From Candidatus Gastranaerophilales bacterium (GTDB lineage: Bacteria > Cyanobacteriota > Vampirovibrionia > Gastranaerophilales > Gastranaerophilaceae), in contig CALVBP010000006.1 in NCBI GenBank assembly GCA_944325825.1, positions 1 to 64,000 of the forward strand: DNA of 64,000 nucleotides, in the 5' to 3' direction. A program made the position numbers and the translations under genes. Below are positions 19,935 to 29,895 of the stretch, piece after piece. Position 1 is the first letter of the stretch. Every line of letters begins with the position of its first letter. A model generated the notes under the pieces. That model was not told the DNA's origin. It did no database searches and worked only from the letters and a program-made list of their open reading frames with translations.

Positions 19935-20390
19935 TTATTTTACGATTAGTTTTTTTATGTTACCTTTTTCGGCACTCAACTTAGGTGCATTTATAGACAG
20001 AATGCCGTGTTCAAGTTCAGCGGAAGTCTTTTCAACATCTATTTCCTGCGGGAAATAAACCGTTCTTGAAAATTCACCATACCTGAATTCTGATTTTCTA
20101 AAGCCTTTTGTATCTTCTTTATGTTCTTCTTCTTTCTTCGCATTAATTGTAAGGTGATTCTTATCAATATCAATATCTAAATCATCTTTCTTAACACCGG
20201 GTAACTCAGCCTTTACACTGTATTCTTTTTCAGATTCATGCAGTTCTACCGGCATTGCATATTTATCCATTTCTTCATTAAATATGTACTCAGGGAAAAA
20301 GCTGTCAAAATTTCTATTTAAGATAGAACTAATTTCATCATTTACTGATTTTATAAATCCGTCAGGTGATTTTTTAATTAAGAATTTCAT
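19935..20390 (-). CDS. Small heat-shock protein (Hsp20/alpha-crystallin family)
   Basis: This 151-residue ATP-independent holdase has an alpha-crystallin domain over about residues 50-150. It contains YSVKAELPGVKKDDLDIDI, FSRTVYFPQEIDVEKTSAELEHGILSINAPK (the A-x-x-x-n-GvL hallmark, here with Ile for Val) and a short basic C-terminal tail with IKKLIV as the dimer-patching motif. AAAGGAG precedes the ATG. I found no clear CIRCE operator upstream. Confidence 0.93.
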   Translation of the reverse strand: MKFLIKKSPDGFIKSVNDEISSILNRNFDSFFPEYIFNEEMDKYAMPVELHESEKEYSVKAELPGVKKDDLDIDIDKNHLTINAKKEEEHKEDTKGFRKSEFRYGEFSRTVYFPQEIDVEKTSAELEHGILSINAPKLSAEKGNIKKLIVK

Positions 20391-20503
20391 AATGTTCTCC
20401 TTTCGTTTTTAGTACCATCTACATTACTTTCAACAACTATATTATTACTCCATTATTTAAAAAAACTGTTATTTTTAACCAAAAATTAACAATTATGTGT
20501 ATA

Positions 20504-20547
20504 AAAAAAGAGATGCCATATGTTAATAATCATGGCACCTCTTTTTC
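20504..20547 (-). terminator. Terminator of the 82-residue protein gene
   Basis: A stem AGAGGTGCCAT / ATGGCATCTCT (minus strand, one mismatch) is followed by a T-run, directly after the small gene. Confidence 0.75.
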
Positions 20548-20563
20548 TAAAGATTGTATAAGA

Positions 20564-20812
20564 CTAATCTTCCATAGAAAGTCCTTCACTTTCTGTAGCG
20601 GATTCAATCAGTCTGTATGATAAATATGCACCCAGCGCTACCGCTTTTAAATCTATGTTTTCATCATATTTTGCAACTTCTAAAATTGCTGAATTAATTT
20701 CCGGATTTTCTTCTTTTAAGTATTGAACCATGCTTTTCCTCCAGGCCGTAACGTCCTGAAAGACTTCTGAAAAGATTTCTGATGATATTTCTTCTGTTAT
20801 AATAGGTAACAT
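20564..20812 (-). CDS. Small acidic hypothetical protein
   Basis: This 82-residue acidic, helical protein begins MLPIITEEISSEIFSEVF and ends ATESEGLSMED. GGAG precedes the ATG and a terminator follows, so it is a stand-alone transcription unit. No family is recognised. A hydrophobic stretch (LKAVALGAYLSYRL) is short and probably amphipathic. Confidence 0.6.
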   Translation of the reverse strand: MLPIITEEISSEIFSEVFQDVTAWRKSMVQYLKEENPEINSAILEVAKYDENIDLKAVALGAYLSYRLIESATESEGLSMED

Positions 20813-20882
20813 TCTTCTTCTCTCCTGCTTAATTATTTATATTATATCTTTTCTTTTGATTATGCTCAATACATTAAATATA

Positions 20883-22364
20883 CTATGAAACATGATTTAG
20901 ATGCCTTTTAGATTTTTTATTTTGTTTATTTTTACCCGTATCAAGCTGAACTTCACCGTCTGCGATATTTTTACCTATATATTTTTCCAAATCAGCCTTT
21001 GCCGCATTGAATTGATATAAAGAATTATAGTAAGTTAAAAGAGCATTTTGATATTGTGTTTGAGCTTCTTTCAACTCTACCGGATTCCCGACACCTACCT
21101 TATATCTGCCATAAGAAAGCTCATAGTTTTCTTTTGCCTGCTTCATTCCCAAGAAAGAAACCGGTATTGAATTTTTCTTTTCAAGCATTGCATAATAAGC
21201 TTGTTGAACTTCATAATAAATATTATTTTTTGTATTAATTGCATTAGCTTGTTCTTTTGAATATAATGCCTTTGCCTCTTTTATCTCATTTTTTATAAGC
21301 ATTCCGTTAATCGTAGGAAAATTTAAATATCCTCCAAAGTTATAACCATAATTGGAAACAAAAGTTCTTCCCCCGATTTGGTATTGTCCTTCAACGGTTA
21401 GTTGAGGAAAGTAGGATTTTTTTACAAGCTTAACATTCTGTCGAGCTTCTTCAACCTGCACTTCGGCTAAAAGGAATTCCGGGCGGGATTCCCTTGCAAT
21501 TTTCATGGCCTGGTCCAAGGTTATATCGCAAGGATTATATTTTAAATTATCTGAAATATTATATCTGTTAGCATAGGGCATACCCATTGTATTATTTAAT
21601 TTCGCCATTGCTATATCAACAGCATTTTCGGCTTGAATTAACAAAAGCTTAGCATTACTCAAATTAACTTCCGCAATTGTTACATCAACCTTTGGTGAAG
21701 TTCCGGCCTGATAAAATGCTTTTGCTTGATTATAAAACGCTTCATACCGTTCAACCATCTCTTCAGCTACTTTTTTTGCTTCAAGTGTATATTGCAAATT
21801 AAAATAAGCTTTTTTTACTTCGCAAACAACATCATTTACAGTCCCCGTTAAGGTAATTTTGTACCCTTGATTATCTAATTTTCTTATCGTAACCTGGTTT
21901 TGTGTTACTCCAAAGTCGTATAGCATTTGAGTAGCTGAAATTTGCCCGAGAACAAAGTAATTAAATATTAAATTCTGTCCTAATGCATCAGACAGCTGCA
22001 GCTGCTTAATTCTTGTATATCCTGTTTGCCAGCCAAACTGCGGGAAATATGCAGACCAAGCCTGTCTGATTCTTGCATCTGAGGCAAAGACATCCTGCAT
22101 TGCCGCTTGAATACGAGGATTATTACCGAGAGCGTATCTTAAACATTCTTCCAATGTAACATCCATCGTTTCCTCAATACCACCTTTAATAAGAATAGTA
22201 TCTTGATTTGAATCAATTTTGGGTTCTACATCTTTACTGTCAGGATATTCTTCCTTTTTTATTGTATTACCAATATTTTCATTAGGCGACTTGTGCCAGA
22301 ATGCCGCATAAGACACCTGTTGAAGCATTGATAATAATAGAAATATTATTAATATTTTTTTCAT
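20883..22364 (-). CDS. tolC: TolC-family outer-membrane efflux channel
   Basis: This 493-residue protein has a signal peptide (KKILIIFLLLSMLQQVSYAAF) and two OEP repeats, each starting with the family pattern: VTLEECLRYALGNNPRIQAA near residue 70 and ITLDQAMKIARESRPEFLLA near residue 275. Long coiled-coil helices (AKAFYQAGTSPKVDVTIAE, YKVGVGNPVELKEAQTQYQNAL) form the periplasmic tunnel. It is the last gene of the MFP-RND-TolC operon, starting right after the pump gene. The product would span the outer membrane and periplasm. Confidence 0.93.
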   Translation of the reverse strand: MKKILIIFLLLSMLQQVSYAAFWHKSPNENIGNTIKKEEYPDSKDVEPKIDSNQDTILIKGGIEETMDVTLEECLRYALGNNPRIQAAMQDVFASDARIRQAWSAYFPQFGWQTGYTRIKQLQLSDALGQNLIFNYFVLGQISATQMLYDFGVTQNQVTIRKLDNQGYKITLTGTVNDVVCEVKKAYFNLQYTLEAKKVAEEMVERYEAFYNQAKAFYQAGTSPKVDVTIAEVNLSNAKLLLIQAENAVDIAMAKLNNTMGMPYANRYNISDNLKYNPCDITLDQAMKIARESRPEFLLAEVQVEEARQNVKLVKKSYFPQLTVEGQYQIGGRTFVSNYGYNFGGYLNFPTINGMLIKNEIKEAKALYSKEQANAINTKNNIYYEVQQAYYAMLEKKNSIPVSFLGMKQAKENYELSYGRYKVGVGNPVELKEAQTQYQNALLTYYNSLYQFNAAKADLEKYIGKNIADGEVQLDTGKNKQNKKSKRHLNHVS

Positions 22365-25300
22365 TTAATCTTTATTCCTTAATTTAGCAATAAAAGCTGA
22401 AGTTTTTTCTTTCATAACATTTATTGATACAAAGAAAGCCGGAACCAGTATACTTCCTATAAATGCTACTGCAAGCATGCCTCCGAATACAGATACACCT
22501 ATAGAATGTCTGCTTCCCGCACCGGCACCATGCGCAAATACGAGCGGTAAAAGTCCGAGAATGAATGCAATATTTGTCATCATAACCGCTCTAAACCGCA
22601 GCTTTGCCGCCTGCATTGATGCATCAATATAGTTCATACCCTCTTTTTCCATTGCATCTTTTGCAAATTCAACAATCAAAATTGCTTGTTTTGTACTCAG
22701 ACCAATCAACATAACCAGTCCAACCTGTGCATAAATATCTAAAGCCAAACCTGATACATATTGGAAGAATAGTGCACCCAATAATGCAATCGGTGAAATC
22801 ATAAGAACTGCCATGGGCAATGTCCAGCTTTCATACAACGCTACCAGAAACAGATATACAAAGGTTAATGCCATTGCGAGAATAGGTCCTATTTGTCCTG
22901 AGGATTGTTGTTCCTGTAAAGAAGTTCCCGACCACGCATAACCCATATCTATCGGTAAAACCGCATCAGAAACCCTTTCCATTTCCGCCATGGTTTCACC
23001 TGAACTTACTCCGCTGGCTTGCGTTCCGTTAATGGTAATAGCCGGATACATATTAAATCTTTTTATTGAGTAAGGTCCTACAACATTTCTTAGACTGACT
23101 ACGGCTGTTAAAGGAACCATTTGTCCTCTTGTATTTTTTACATAAATTTTATTAACATCATTCAATGTTGAACGATAGGGAGCATCTGCCTGCATATAAA
23201 CACGATAAACTCTGCCGTACTTATTAAAGTCATTTATATAAGTTGAACCAAACTGTGCAGCCAGAGTTGAATAGATTTCTGAAATAGTGACCCCTTGCGC
23301 CATGGCTTTTTCGGCTTCTACGTCAACAATAATTTGCGGTAATGATGCCGTAAATGAAGTATACAAACTTGCAAATTCGGGGCTCTTACGTGCTTCAGCA
23401 AGAAGTGCAGTAGCTTCTTTAAATAATTCATCAGAATCTCTTCCGCCTTTATCAAGAAGTTGATATTCAAAGCCGCCGAAGTTACTCATACCCGAAATAG
23501 CCGCAGGCTGAGAAGTAAATGAATTAGCCTCTGTACATTTTGCCGTAATAGCGTTGACCTGTTTAATAATGTTATTTACAGACAAAGCTTTTGTCTTTCT
23601 TTCAGACCATGGTTTCAATTTGGTTACAATAAATGCAGTATTTTCTCCGGAGAATCCGTTTACTTGCATTATGCTTTCAACCCCCGGAATTTGAATAATC
23701 TGGTCTGTAATCTTTTGGGCAACCTCGCCGGTCCGGGAAAGAGTTGCACCGTCAGGAAGCTGAACTTGAGTAAAGAAAGCCCCTTTATCTTCATCAGGTA
23801 AAAATCCTGTAGGAGTTATCTTGAACATAACCAAAATAAACAATACAATACCTAATAAAACTTGCATTGTTCGTTTGGGAGACTTAACAAAAACATGAAC
23901 TATATCTAAATATTTTCCTCTTAAGCCGTTAAACCAATCTTCAAATTTTTGTATAAATTCAAAATCATTTTTAACATCTCCGGATTTCAATATTGTAGCG
24001 CATAAAGCCGGTGAAAGCGTAAGTGCGACAAGAGTTGAAAGACCTATAGATGTTGCAATACACACGGCAAATTGCCTAAACATTTGCCCTGTAATGCCAG
24101 ACATAAACGAGACCGGAACAAATACAGCCATCAAGACAAGAGATGTAGCAACAACAGCGCCAAATACTTCTTCCATAGTTATTTCTGTGGCTTCACGGGC
24201 ATTTTTACCATCTTGAATATGCCGTTGTGTATTTTCAAGAACTACAATTGCATCGTCTACAACCAGACCTACAGCAAGCACCAGCCCGAACAGAATTAAA
24301 AGGTTTATTGAAAACCCTAACAATGCCATAAATATAAACACACCAATCAATGAAACAGGAATTGCACAAAACGGAATCAAAGAAGCTCTGGCAGTGCCTA
24401 AAAACATATAAGTAACTGCGCTTACAAGAACAATTGCAAGAATAATTGCGCTGATTACTTCATGAATAGACTCTCTTACAAACTCTGTATCATCATACTG
24501 AACATGATAAACTATATCTTTAGGGAAACTTTTACTTAAAGTTTGCATCCTGTCTTCAATACGGTTTACCAAATCAATTGTATTTGCCTCCGGAAGCTGG
24601 GCTATTGAAATCATCGCACATTCGTTACCGCCGATAGTTGCCGAAGAAGAATACAGTTCGGCGCCTAATTCTACTCTGGCAACATCCTTGAGTAAAACAT
24701 TAGAACCATCAACATTAGATTTAACGACAATATTTTCAAACTCACTCACTTCTGCCAAACGACCTTTTGTCCTCAAGGTAAATTTCATCATCTGAGGGGA
24801 TTCCATAGGTTCAACACCTATATTACCTGCCGGAGTCTGTGTATTTTGTGCAGTAATAGCCGCACTTATATCAGAAGTTGAGACCCCTAAACTAGCCATT
24901 TTATCCGGTTTAAGCCATATTCTCATAGAGTAGTCGCCGGCACCGAATACATTTATATTTCCAACACCTTTTACACGAGCCAACTCATCCTTGACATACA
25001 TAGTTGCATAATTAGCTAAAAAGAGGGAATTATATGTACCGTTCGGGGATGTCAATGAAAGCATTAGACAGCCAGGTCCCCCTGTTGACTTTCTTACTGT
25101 CAATCCATAACGACGTACTTCTTCTGGAAGACGAGGTGTAACCAGCTGCAGTCGGTTCTGTACATTTACCAGCGCCATATCCGGATCAGTTCCGACTTCA
25201 AAAAACAGGGTCAGCTTATATGACCCATTTTGGGATTCAGAGGTCATATAAATCATATTTTCAATCCCGTTAAGCTGAAGTTCAACCGGGGCAGCAATTG

Positions 25301-25481
25301 TTGATGTGATTACATCGGAACTTGCACCGGCGTAGGTTGCGTTTACAATTACCTGCGGCGGTGTTATTGACGGATACTCCTCCAGAGGAAGAGTGGTCAT
25401 TGAAATCAGTCCCGCAAGTATTATAGCCAGAGAGATTACTATCGCAAATTTTGGTCTTCTTATAAATAAATTACCTGCCAT
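22365..25481 (-). CDS. RND-family (HAE1-type) inner-membrane efflux pump
   Basis: This 1038-residue AcrB/MexB-like proton antiporter has the expected architecture: TM1 (FAIVISLAIILAGLI), a periplasmic porter domain, TM2-6, the proton-relay pair in GLVVDDAIVVLEN (two Asp in TM4), a second periplasmic loop, and TM7-12 with the GLSTKQAILIVEFAKD repeat of TM10. The length matches AcrB. It would export hydrophobic compounds such as bile acids or antibiotics, though the substrate is inferred from the family only. It lies ten bases downstream of the adaptor gene, in the same operon as the TolC channel. Confidence 0.95.
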   Translation of the reverse strand: MAGNLFIRRPKFAIVISLAIILAGLISMTTLPLEEYPSITPPQVIVNATYAGASSDVITSTIAAPVELQLNGIENMIYMTSESQNGSYKLTLFFEVGTDPDMALVNVQNRLQLVTPRLPEEVRRYGLTVRKSTGGPGCLMLSLTSPNGTYNSLFLANYATMYVKDELARVKGVGNINVFGAGDYSMRIWLKPDKMASLGVSTSDISAAITAQNTQTPAGNIGVEPMESPQMMKFTLRTKGRLAEVSEFENIVVKSNVDGSNVLLKDVARVELGAELYSSSATIGGNECAMISIAQLPEANTIDLVNRIEDRMQTLSKSFPKDIVYHVQYDDTEFVRESIHEVISAIILAIVLVSAVTYMFLGTARASLIPFCAIPVSLIGVFIFMALLGFSINLLILFGLVLAVGLVVDDAIVVLENTQRHIQDGKNAREATEITMEEVFGAVVATSLVLMAVFVPVSFMSGITGQMFRQFAVCIATSIGLSTLVALTLSPALCATILKSGDVKNDFEFIQKFEDWFNGLRGKYLDIVHVFVKSPKRTMQVLLGIVLFILVMFKITPTGFLPDEDKGAFFTQVQLPDGATLSRTGEVAQKITDQIIQIPGVESIMQVNGFSGENTAFIVTKLKPWSERKTKALSVNNIIKQVNAITAKCTEANSFTSQPAAISGMSNFGGFEYQLLDKGGRDSDELFKEATALLAEARKSPEFASLYTSFTASLPQIIVDVEAEKAMAQGVTISEIYSTLAAQFGSTYINDFNKYGRVYRVYMQADAPYRSTLNDVNKIYVKNTRGQMVPLTAVVSLRNVVGPYSIKRFNMYPAITINGTQASGVSSGETMAEMERVSDAVLPIDMGYAWSGTSLQEQQSSGQIGPILAMALTFVYLFLVALYESWTLPMAVLMISPIALLGALFFQYVSGLALDIYAQVGLVMLIGLSTKQAILIVEFAKDAMEKEGMNYIDASMQAAKLRFRAVMMTNIAFILGLLPLVFAHGAGAGSRHSIGVSVFGGMLAVAFIGSILVPAFFVSINVMKEKTSAFIAKLRNKD

Positions 25482-25491
25482 TTTATTCCCT

Positions 25492-26697
25492 CTAGTTATT
25501 AGAACCTTTAATTTTATTAATTAATCTTATAAATATATTTGGTTTCTTTGCCTGATTAACCTGATTTTGCGGATTAGTATCAATGATACGTACGGGTTTC
25601 CCCGGAACTATTTTTTGCAAACCGCTCGTTACCAATTTATCACCCTTCTGAACCCCTTCGGAGATTAGCCACATACCATCACTGGTCTGCCCCATTGTTT
25701 TAATATAAACCATTCTCGGCAAACCTTCTTCATCAAGTATATACAGATAGCGACCTTCCTGATTTTCCTGAGTTGCACTCTGCGGCACAACAGGAATGTC
25801 ATCTTTAGCGTTTGAATAAATTATAATCCTTCCGTAATCACCTTGGATTAACTGATTATCAGGATTGGGAAATGTTGCTCTTAGAGTAATCGTACCTGTA
25901 GTTTCATCTATTTTGTTGTCATAAAAATCCTGAATTCCTTCTAATTCATATTTTTTACCGGTACTGAAGATAAATTCCACTTTTCTCTTTGCATCTGCAC
26001 TCTTATCAATCCTTACAAGCTCAGCGTAATCCTTTGCGTCGAGAGGAAATGTTACATACATGGGTTCAAAACTGTTTATAGTAGTAAGCGGTCCGCTTGA
26101 TGCCGTGACATAGTTACCGACGGTCACTGAAATAATACCTACTCTCCCGTCAACCGGAGATTTTACCTGAGTATAGCCCAAATTTCTTTCTGCATCTCTG
26201 TAAGCACTTGTAGCACTCTCTACCTGTGCTCTAAATGCATCCCTTTGCGAAAGGATATTATCATAATCTGCTCTTGCTATAAAATCTTGACTTACAAGTT
26301 CCTGATAACGTGCTAGTTGTTTTTCATAATATTCATACTGTGATTGAGCATTAGCTAAATTTGCCTTTGCCTGATTCGCTGAATATTGATATTCCTGAGG
26401 CTCAATTTCAAATAAGACCTGCCCGGCTTTAACGTAATCCCCTTCTTTGAAATAACTTTTTGTTAAATATCCGCTTATACGTGCAAGTATACTCACCCTG
26501 TACTTTGCAACTACACGTGCCGGAGATTCAAACTGTCTTACGACATTACGGGTGCCAACTTCTTCCACTGTAACAGCCGGAATGCTCATTTTAGCTTGCA
26601 TTTTTGCCATTTTAAACTTATCAATTTTAGATATTAAAGCCCTGCCTAAAATAAGCGCTAATACAATTATAACTATTATAATAATATTTTTTCTCAT
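25492..26697 (-). CDS. RND periplasmic adaptor (membrane-fusion protein)
   Basis: This 401-residue AcrA-like adaptor has an N-terminal hydrophobic anchor at about residues 4-20 without a lipobox Cys. The lipoyl halves are YKVGD-like (KEGDYVKAGQVLFEIEPQEY) and YTQVKSPVDGRVGIISVTVGNYV, around a coiled-coil hairpin rich in Gln and Ala. The beta-barrel and membrane-proximal domains end with KGDKLVTSGLQKIVPGKPVRI. It is the first gene of the efflux operon, with GGAGAG before the ATG. Confidence 0.94.
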   Translation of the reverse strand: MRKNIIIIVIIVLALILGRALISKIDKFKMAKMQAKMSIPAVTVEEVGTRNVVRQFESPARVVAKYRVSILARISGYLTKSYFKEGDYVKAGQVLFEIEPQEYQYSANQAKANLANAQSQYEYYEKQLARYQELVSQDFIARADYDNILSQRDAFRAQVESATSAYRDAERNLGYTQVKSPVDGRVGIISVTVGNYVTASSGPLTTINSFEPMYVTFPLDAKDYAELVRIDKSADAKRKVEFIFSTGKKYELEGIQDFYDNKIDETTGTITLRATFPNPDNQLIQGDYGRIIIYSNAKDDIPVVPQSATQENQEGRYLYILDEEGLPRMVYIKTMGQTSDGMWLISEGVQKGDKLVTSGLQKIVPGKPVRIIDTNPQNQVNQAKKPNIFIRLINKIKGSNN

Positions 26698-26772
26698 TCT
26701 CTCTCCAATGTCTTAAAAATTATTTGTTCAAATTTAAACATACTCAAAAAACGGCTCAAAGTCAAGTTTTAT

Positions 26773-27384
26773 TTAGTCTAAAACCTTATTTCCCTGAGGC
26801 ACTATCCCTTCATTTTGCTTGTATTTACCTCTTTCTATGTCATAGGTTACAATATCAGGCATATCGAGCTTTTTAACTTTATTGAGATATTTGCTCCTGT
26901 CCTTTTCTAAAGATTTTTTTACTTTATCTACTTCTAAAATGTTATATATCAAATACCTTTTTGCATATTGAAGCGCGACGCTGCCGCAAACAGGACTCTT
27001 TTCGTATTTAAAAATATTAAATTCAAGGATTATGGGCAATTTTGAAGAATCTATTAGAATAAAATCAATAAGAGATTGATTATTTTCTTCATCATTTACA
27101 ATAGAACATGGACAATTCATAGCGCTTAAATAATCATTCATATTTTTAGCATAGTCTATGGGAGAATATGCCGTCGGGAAATGATGCACTGCAACAAGTT
27201 CTGACCAGTTTTCATAATTTTCGCCATTTTTATAGTATTCATTTATATAACTTCCGGCTTCCGGCGATTTTGCACTATAATATAGCGTAAACTTATTACC
27301 GTTTAGTTTAAGGCTGGGCATAGCAGATGCTACAACAGGTAATAAAGCCAATATAAAAGCTGTTATAATAAGAAATCTCTTCAT
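26773..27384 (-). CDS. Exported hypothetical protein
   Basis: This 203-residue protein has a clear signal peptide (KRFLIITAFILALLPVVASA, cleaved after ASA). The mature part has two cysteine-bearing segments (NCPCSIV, SPVCGSVAL). It is followed by a Lys-rich helix and a KYKQNEGIVPQGNKVLD tail. It lies upstream of and parallel to the efflux operon, but with an unremarkable gap, so a link is not shown. No family is recognised. Confidence 0.6.
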   Translation of the reverse strand: MKRFLIITAFILALLPVVASAMPSLKLNGNKFTLYYSAKSPEAGSYINEYYKNGENYENWSELVAVHHFPTAYSPIDYAKNMNDYLSAMNCPCSIVNDEENNQSLIDFILIDSSKLPIILEFNIFKYEKSPVCGSVALQYAKRYLIYNILEVDKVKKSLEKDRSKYLNKVKKLDMPDIVTYDIERGKYKQNEGIVPQGNKVLD

Positions 27385-27426
27385 AACAATAAGGATAACA
27401 CATACAAATTATTTTGTGAATAATCC

Positions 27427-27645
27427 CTAACCTGCTATTGCCCGTTTTGCTAATAATGCAGGATCAGCAATAGCCGTTGTATACATAATATAATCTGCTG
27501 CCGGTGAAAAATATTTACGCATAGCTATACGGTTTGTTATTTTTTCATAGCAAACGACAGAATCAACATTATCCTTAATGTAGCCAGCAAAAATCCTTTG
27601 CTTGTGGGACAATTCATAGTCCTTCAAATTCTTGACGATATACAT
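27427..27645 (-). CDS. Small hypothetical protein
   Basis: This 72-residue protein starts MYIVKNLKDYELSHKQRIF and contains ADYIMYTTAIADPALLAKRAIAG. TATAAT on the minus strand (27654-27659) lies eight bases before the ATG, so the message would be nearly leaderless; only a weak AGGT lies between. Codon use resembles neighbouring genes. No family is recognised. Confidence 0.45.
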   Translation of the reverse strand: MYIVKNLKDYELSHKQRIFAGYIKDNVDSVVCYEKITNRIAMRKYFSPAADYIMYTTAIADPALLAKRAIAG

Positions 27646-27730
27646 ATACCTATATTATATATCATATCTATATCATTTTAAATAGTATTAACATAAAACT
27701 TTACATAATTTTTTATAGTATAATTTTATT
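27646..27730. promoter_or_regulatory. Divergent promoter region with -10 boxes abutting both start codons
   Basis: TATAAT occurs on the minus strand at 27654-27659 and on the plus strand at 27719-27724, eight and six bases from the respective ATGs. Neither gene has a good ribosome binding site. The -35 elements are not convincing. Confidence 0.5.
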
Positions 27731-28693
27731 ATGGCAGTTTACTTTTTTTACGGGGATGAAGATTTTAATATTGACCTTGAACTTGAGAAAATGAAGGCCA
27801 AGCTTAATCAGGATTTTATATCAATGAATTTTCAAGCTTTTGATAATCCTGAGTATCCGGAACTTATTACAGCTCTTCGATCGCAGCCCATGATGTTCGG
27901 AAATATGCTCGTTGTAATAAATGCTGAAAAGTATTTTCTTTCTAATAAAAACTTTTTTAATGACTCGGAATTAACAGATATTGAAGATGCCCTGAAAAAC
28001 AATCCGGAAACTCTTGATATTGTATTTACCCTCAAACTGCCGAGAGAAGAAAATAAAAAACCGGATAGCAGAAAAAAGTTGTATAAAATTTTAAATCAAT
28101 TTAATACAAAAGAATTTCCTGCGTTTAAAACCTACAAAACTGCGGAAATAGCAAACTGGATAAAGCAAAGGTCGAAGAAAAAAGAAATTATTTTAAATGA
28201 TGATGCCATAAATCTTTTAATTGAAAATATCGGAAACAACTTAAGAGAATTCGACGAAGAATTAAATAAGCTAAAATTACTGGCCTATCCTGAAAAAATT
28301 GTAACAAAGAAAATGGTTGAAGAAATTGTAATCTCCAATCAGGATTTATTTAATCTTGCGGAGCTCATTATGACAAACAGAAAAGACATGGCCCTTTTGG
28401 AATTTAAAAAACTCTTAGATAAGAAACATCCGCTTGAAATTTTATCTGCGCTGCAAACTATGATAAGGAAGTGGATTATTCTTAAAACTAAGGCAAATTT
28501 ACCCCCTTTTGAACTTTCAAAGCTTACAGGTCAGCATGAATTTGTAGTTAAGCAAACCCTTCAGAAGCTAAAGAGCACAAAAGCTTCGGACCTTGTAAAA
28601 TTAAAAGAGAATCTTTTTGAAGTAGAATACAAAATTAAATCTGCAGAATCTTTAGATATGATATCGGAGGTAGAGTGTGCGCTTATCAGATAA
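27731..28693 (+). CDS. holA: DNA polymerase III delta subunit
   Basis: This 320-residue clamp-loader subunit opens the sliding clamp. The N-terminal YFFYGDEDFNIDLELEKMK is typical of HolA (FhGdE-type). It is followed by the AAA+-like fold without Walker motifs and the C-terminal collar domain (LIMTNRKDMALLEFKKLLDKKHPLEILSAL). TATAAT at 27719-27724 is six bases upstream and no Shine-Dalgarno sequence is visible. It overlaps holB by 17 bases. Confidence 0.93.
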   Translation: MAVYFFYGDEDFNIDLELEKMKAKLNQDFISMNFQAFDNPEYPELITALRSQPMMFGNMLVVINAEKYFLSNKNFFNDSELTDIEDALKNNPETLDIVFTLKLPREENKKPDSRKKLYKILNQFNTKEFPAFKTYKTAEIANWIKQRSKKKEIILNDDAINLLIENIGNNLREFDEELNKLKLLAYPEKIVTKKMVEEIVISNQDLFNLAELIMTNRKDMALLEFKKLLDKKHPLEILSALQTMIRKWIILKTKANLPPFELSKLTGQHEFVVKQTLQKLKSTKASDLVKLKENLFEVEYKIKSAESLDMISEVECALIR

Positions 28694-29522
28694 ATATCCG
28701 TTTTTAACAAATTATTTTACACAAGCTCTAAGCAGTAATACCAGCCCGCTACCACAGAGTATTCTTTTCTACGGAAATGATTTGGAATCCCAATACGTAC
28801 TGGCAACTGAAATTGCAAGGTTGTTAAACTGCAAAGCAGATAAATCTGATAATTGTGATTGTCTTAATTGTAAATGGATAAAAGAAAGCTCTCATCCTGC
28901 TGTTATGACAATTTCCAGAATAGATAATAAACCTGAAGATGATGACTCAAAAACAGTTATATCAATCAAGCAATCAGCTTTGATAAAAGAAGCTCTAATG
29001 TCTGCATCCGAGTTTCACAGAGTATTTATATTCTGTGACAAAGATGAAGACGGAAAAATTGCCGGTTTAAACCGGAACAATTTTCAGGCTGAAACAGCTA
29101 ACTCTCTTCTTAAAATTATTGAAGAGCCGCAGCCAGGCGTAACATTTATTTTCTTAACCAGATATATTGATGACCTTCTTCCTACAATAATTTCACGTTC
29201 TCAGTGCTTTTTCGTTCCTTCGAAAGACAATGTTACATATGATTTTAATATTATAAAAGGATACTTTGAAAATTACTGGACTTTTGAAAGAAAAGATATC
29301 TTCGATATTTCCCAGAAGCTCACTAATCTTACAAAAGATTATACAGTAATTGAAATTTTACAGAGTATTCAAAATTACATTCTGTCTACACTAAAAGCAA
29401 ATCCACAAAAAACTGAATTTATAAACCATATCAAATTAACAGAAGAATCAATCGAACAGGCAAGACTGGGAATGAAACCGATTAATATCTTTGACAATTT
29501 GTGTTTGAAACTTATCACCTAG
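28677..29522 (+). CDS. holB: DNA polymerase III delta' subunit
   Basis: This 281-residue clamp-loader subunit starts at GTG, with GGAGG six bases before it, inside the end of holA. ILFYGNDLESQYVLATEIARLLNC replaces a functional P-loop, so ATP binding is lost, as is usual for delta'. The zinc-binding knuckle is C-x8-C-x-C-x2-C-like (NCKADKSDNCDCLNCKW). QAETANSLLKIIEEPQPGVTFIFLT is the sensor region and TIISRSQCF carries the SRC-type motif. Having the two loader genes side by side supports both calls. Confidence 0.93.
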   Translation: MRLSDKYPFLTNYFTQALSSNTSPLPQSILFYGNDLESQYVLATEIARLLNCKADKSDNCDCLNCKWIKESSHPAVMTISRIDNKPEDDDSKTVISIKQSALIKEALMSASEFHRVFIFCDKDEDGKIAGLNRNNFQAETANSLLKIIEEPQPGVTFIFLTRYIDDLLPTIISRSQCFFVPSKDNVTYDFNIIKGYFENYWTFERKDIFDISQKLTNLTKDYTVIEILQSIQNYILSTLKANPQKTEFINHIKLTEESIEQARLGMKPINIFDNLCLKLIT

Positions 29523-29895
29523 CTAAAGAAATACTTGTCATTCCGGAATTTCTTGCAACATCCATCAACTTCACAACCGCTCCATGATCGGAATTATCAT
29601 CAACCTGAATCAATAAACCATCCGGATATTCTTTGATATGAGATGTAATAAGAGCTTCTAAATCTGCCGTCTGAATTTCTTCTTCTCCGTAGAAGTACTT
29701 ATTATCAGAAGTTACTAGCATATTCATAATTTTGGAATCTTGCTGAACCTGCTGTTTATCCACAACTTCCGGCACTGCAAGATTTAGTCCTTGCTGATCA
29801 AGCATTGGAGCAATAACCATCATGATGATTAACAGAACCAGAAAAATATCTGTAAGCGGTGTAATATTTATCTCATTAAAACTGTCTCTCATCAA
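29515..29895 (-). CDS. exbD: ExbD/TolR-family biopolymer transport protein (copy 2)
   Basis: This 126-residue protein has one TM helix (TDIFLVLLIIMMVIA) with the functional Asp in ITPLTDIFLV and a periplasmic domain. It shares a nearly identical 20-residue N-terminal stretch with the upstream copy. It couples the proton motive force to an energy-transducing TonB- or TolA-like protein. It ends the operon and overlaps holB convergently by eight bases. Confidence 0.88.
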   Translation of the reverse strand: MMRDSFNEINITPLTDIFLVLLIIMMVIAPMLDQQGLNLAVPEVVDKQQVQQDSKIMNMLVTSDNKYFYGEEEIQTADLEALITSHIKEYPDGLLIQVDDNSDHGAVVKLMDVARNSGMTSISLAR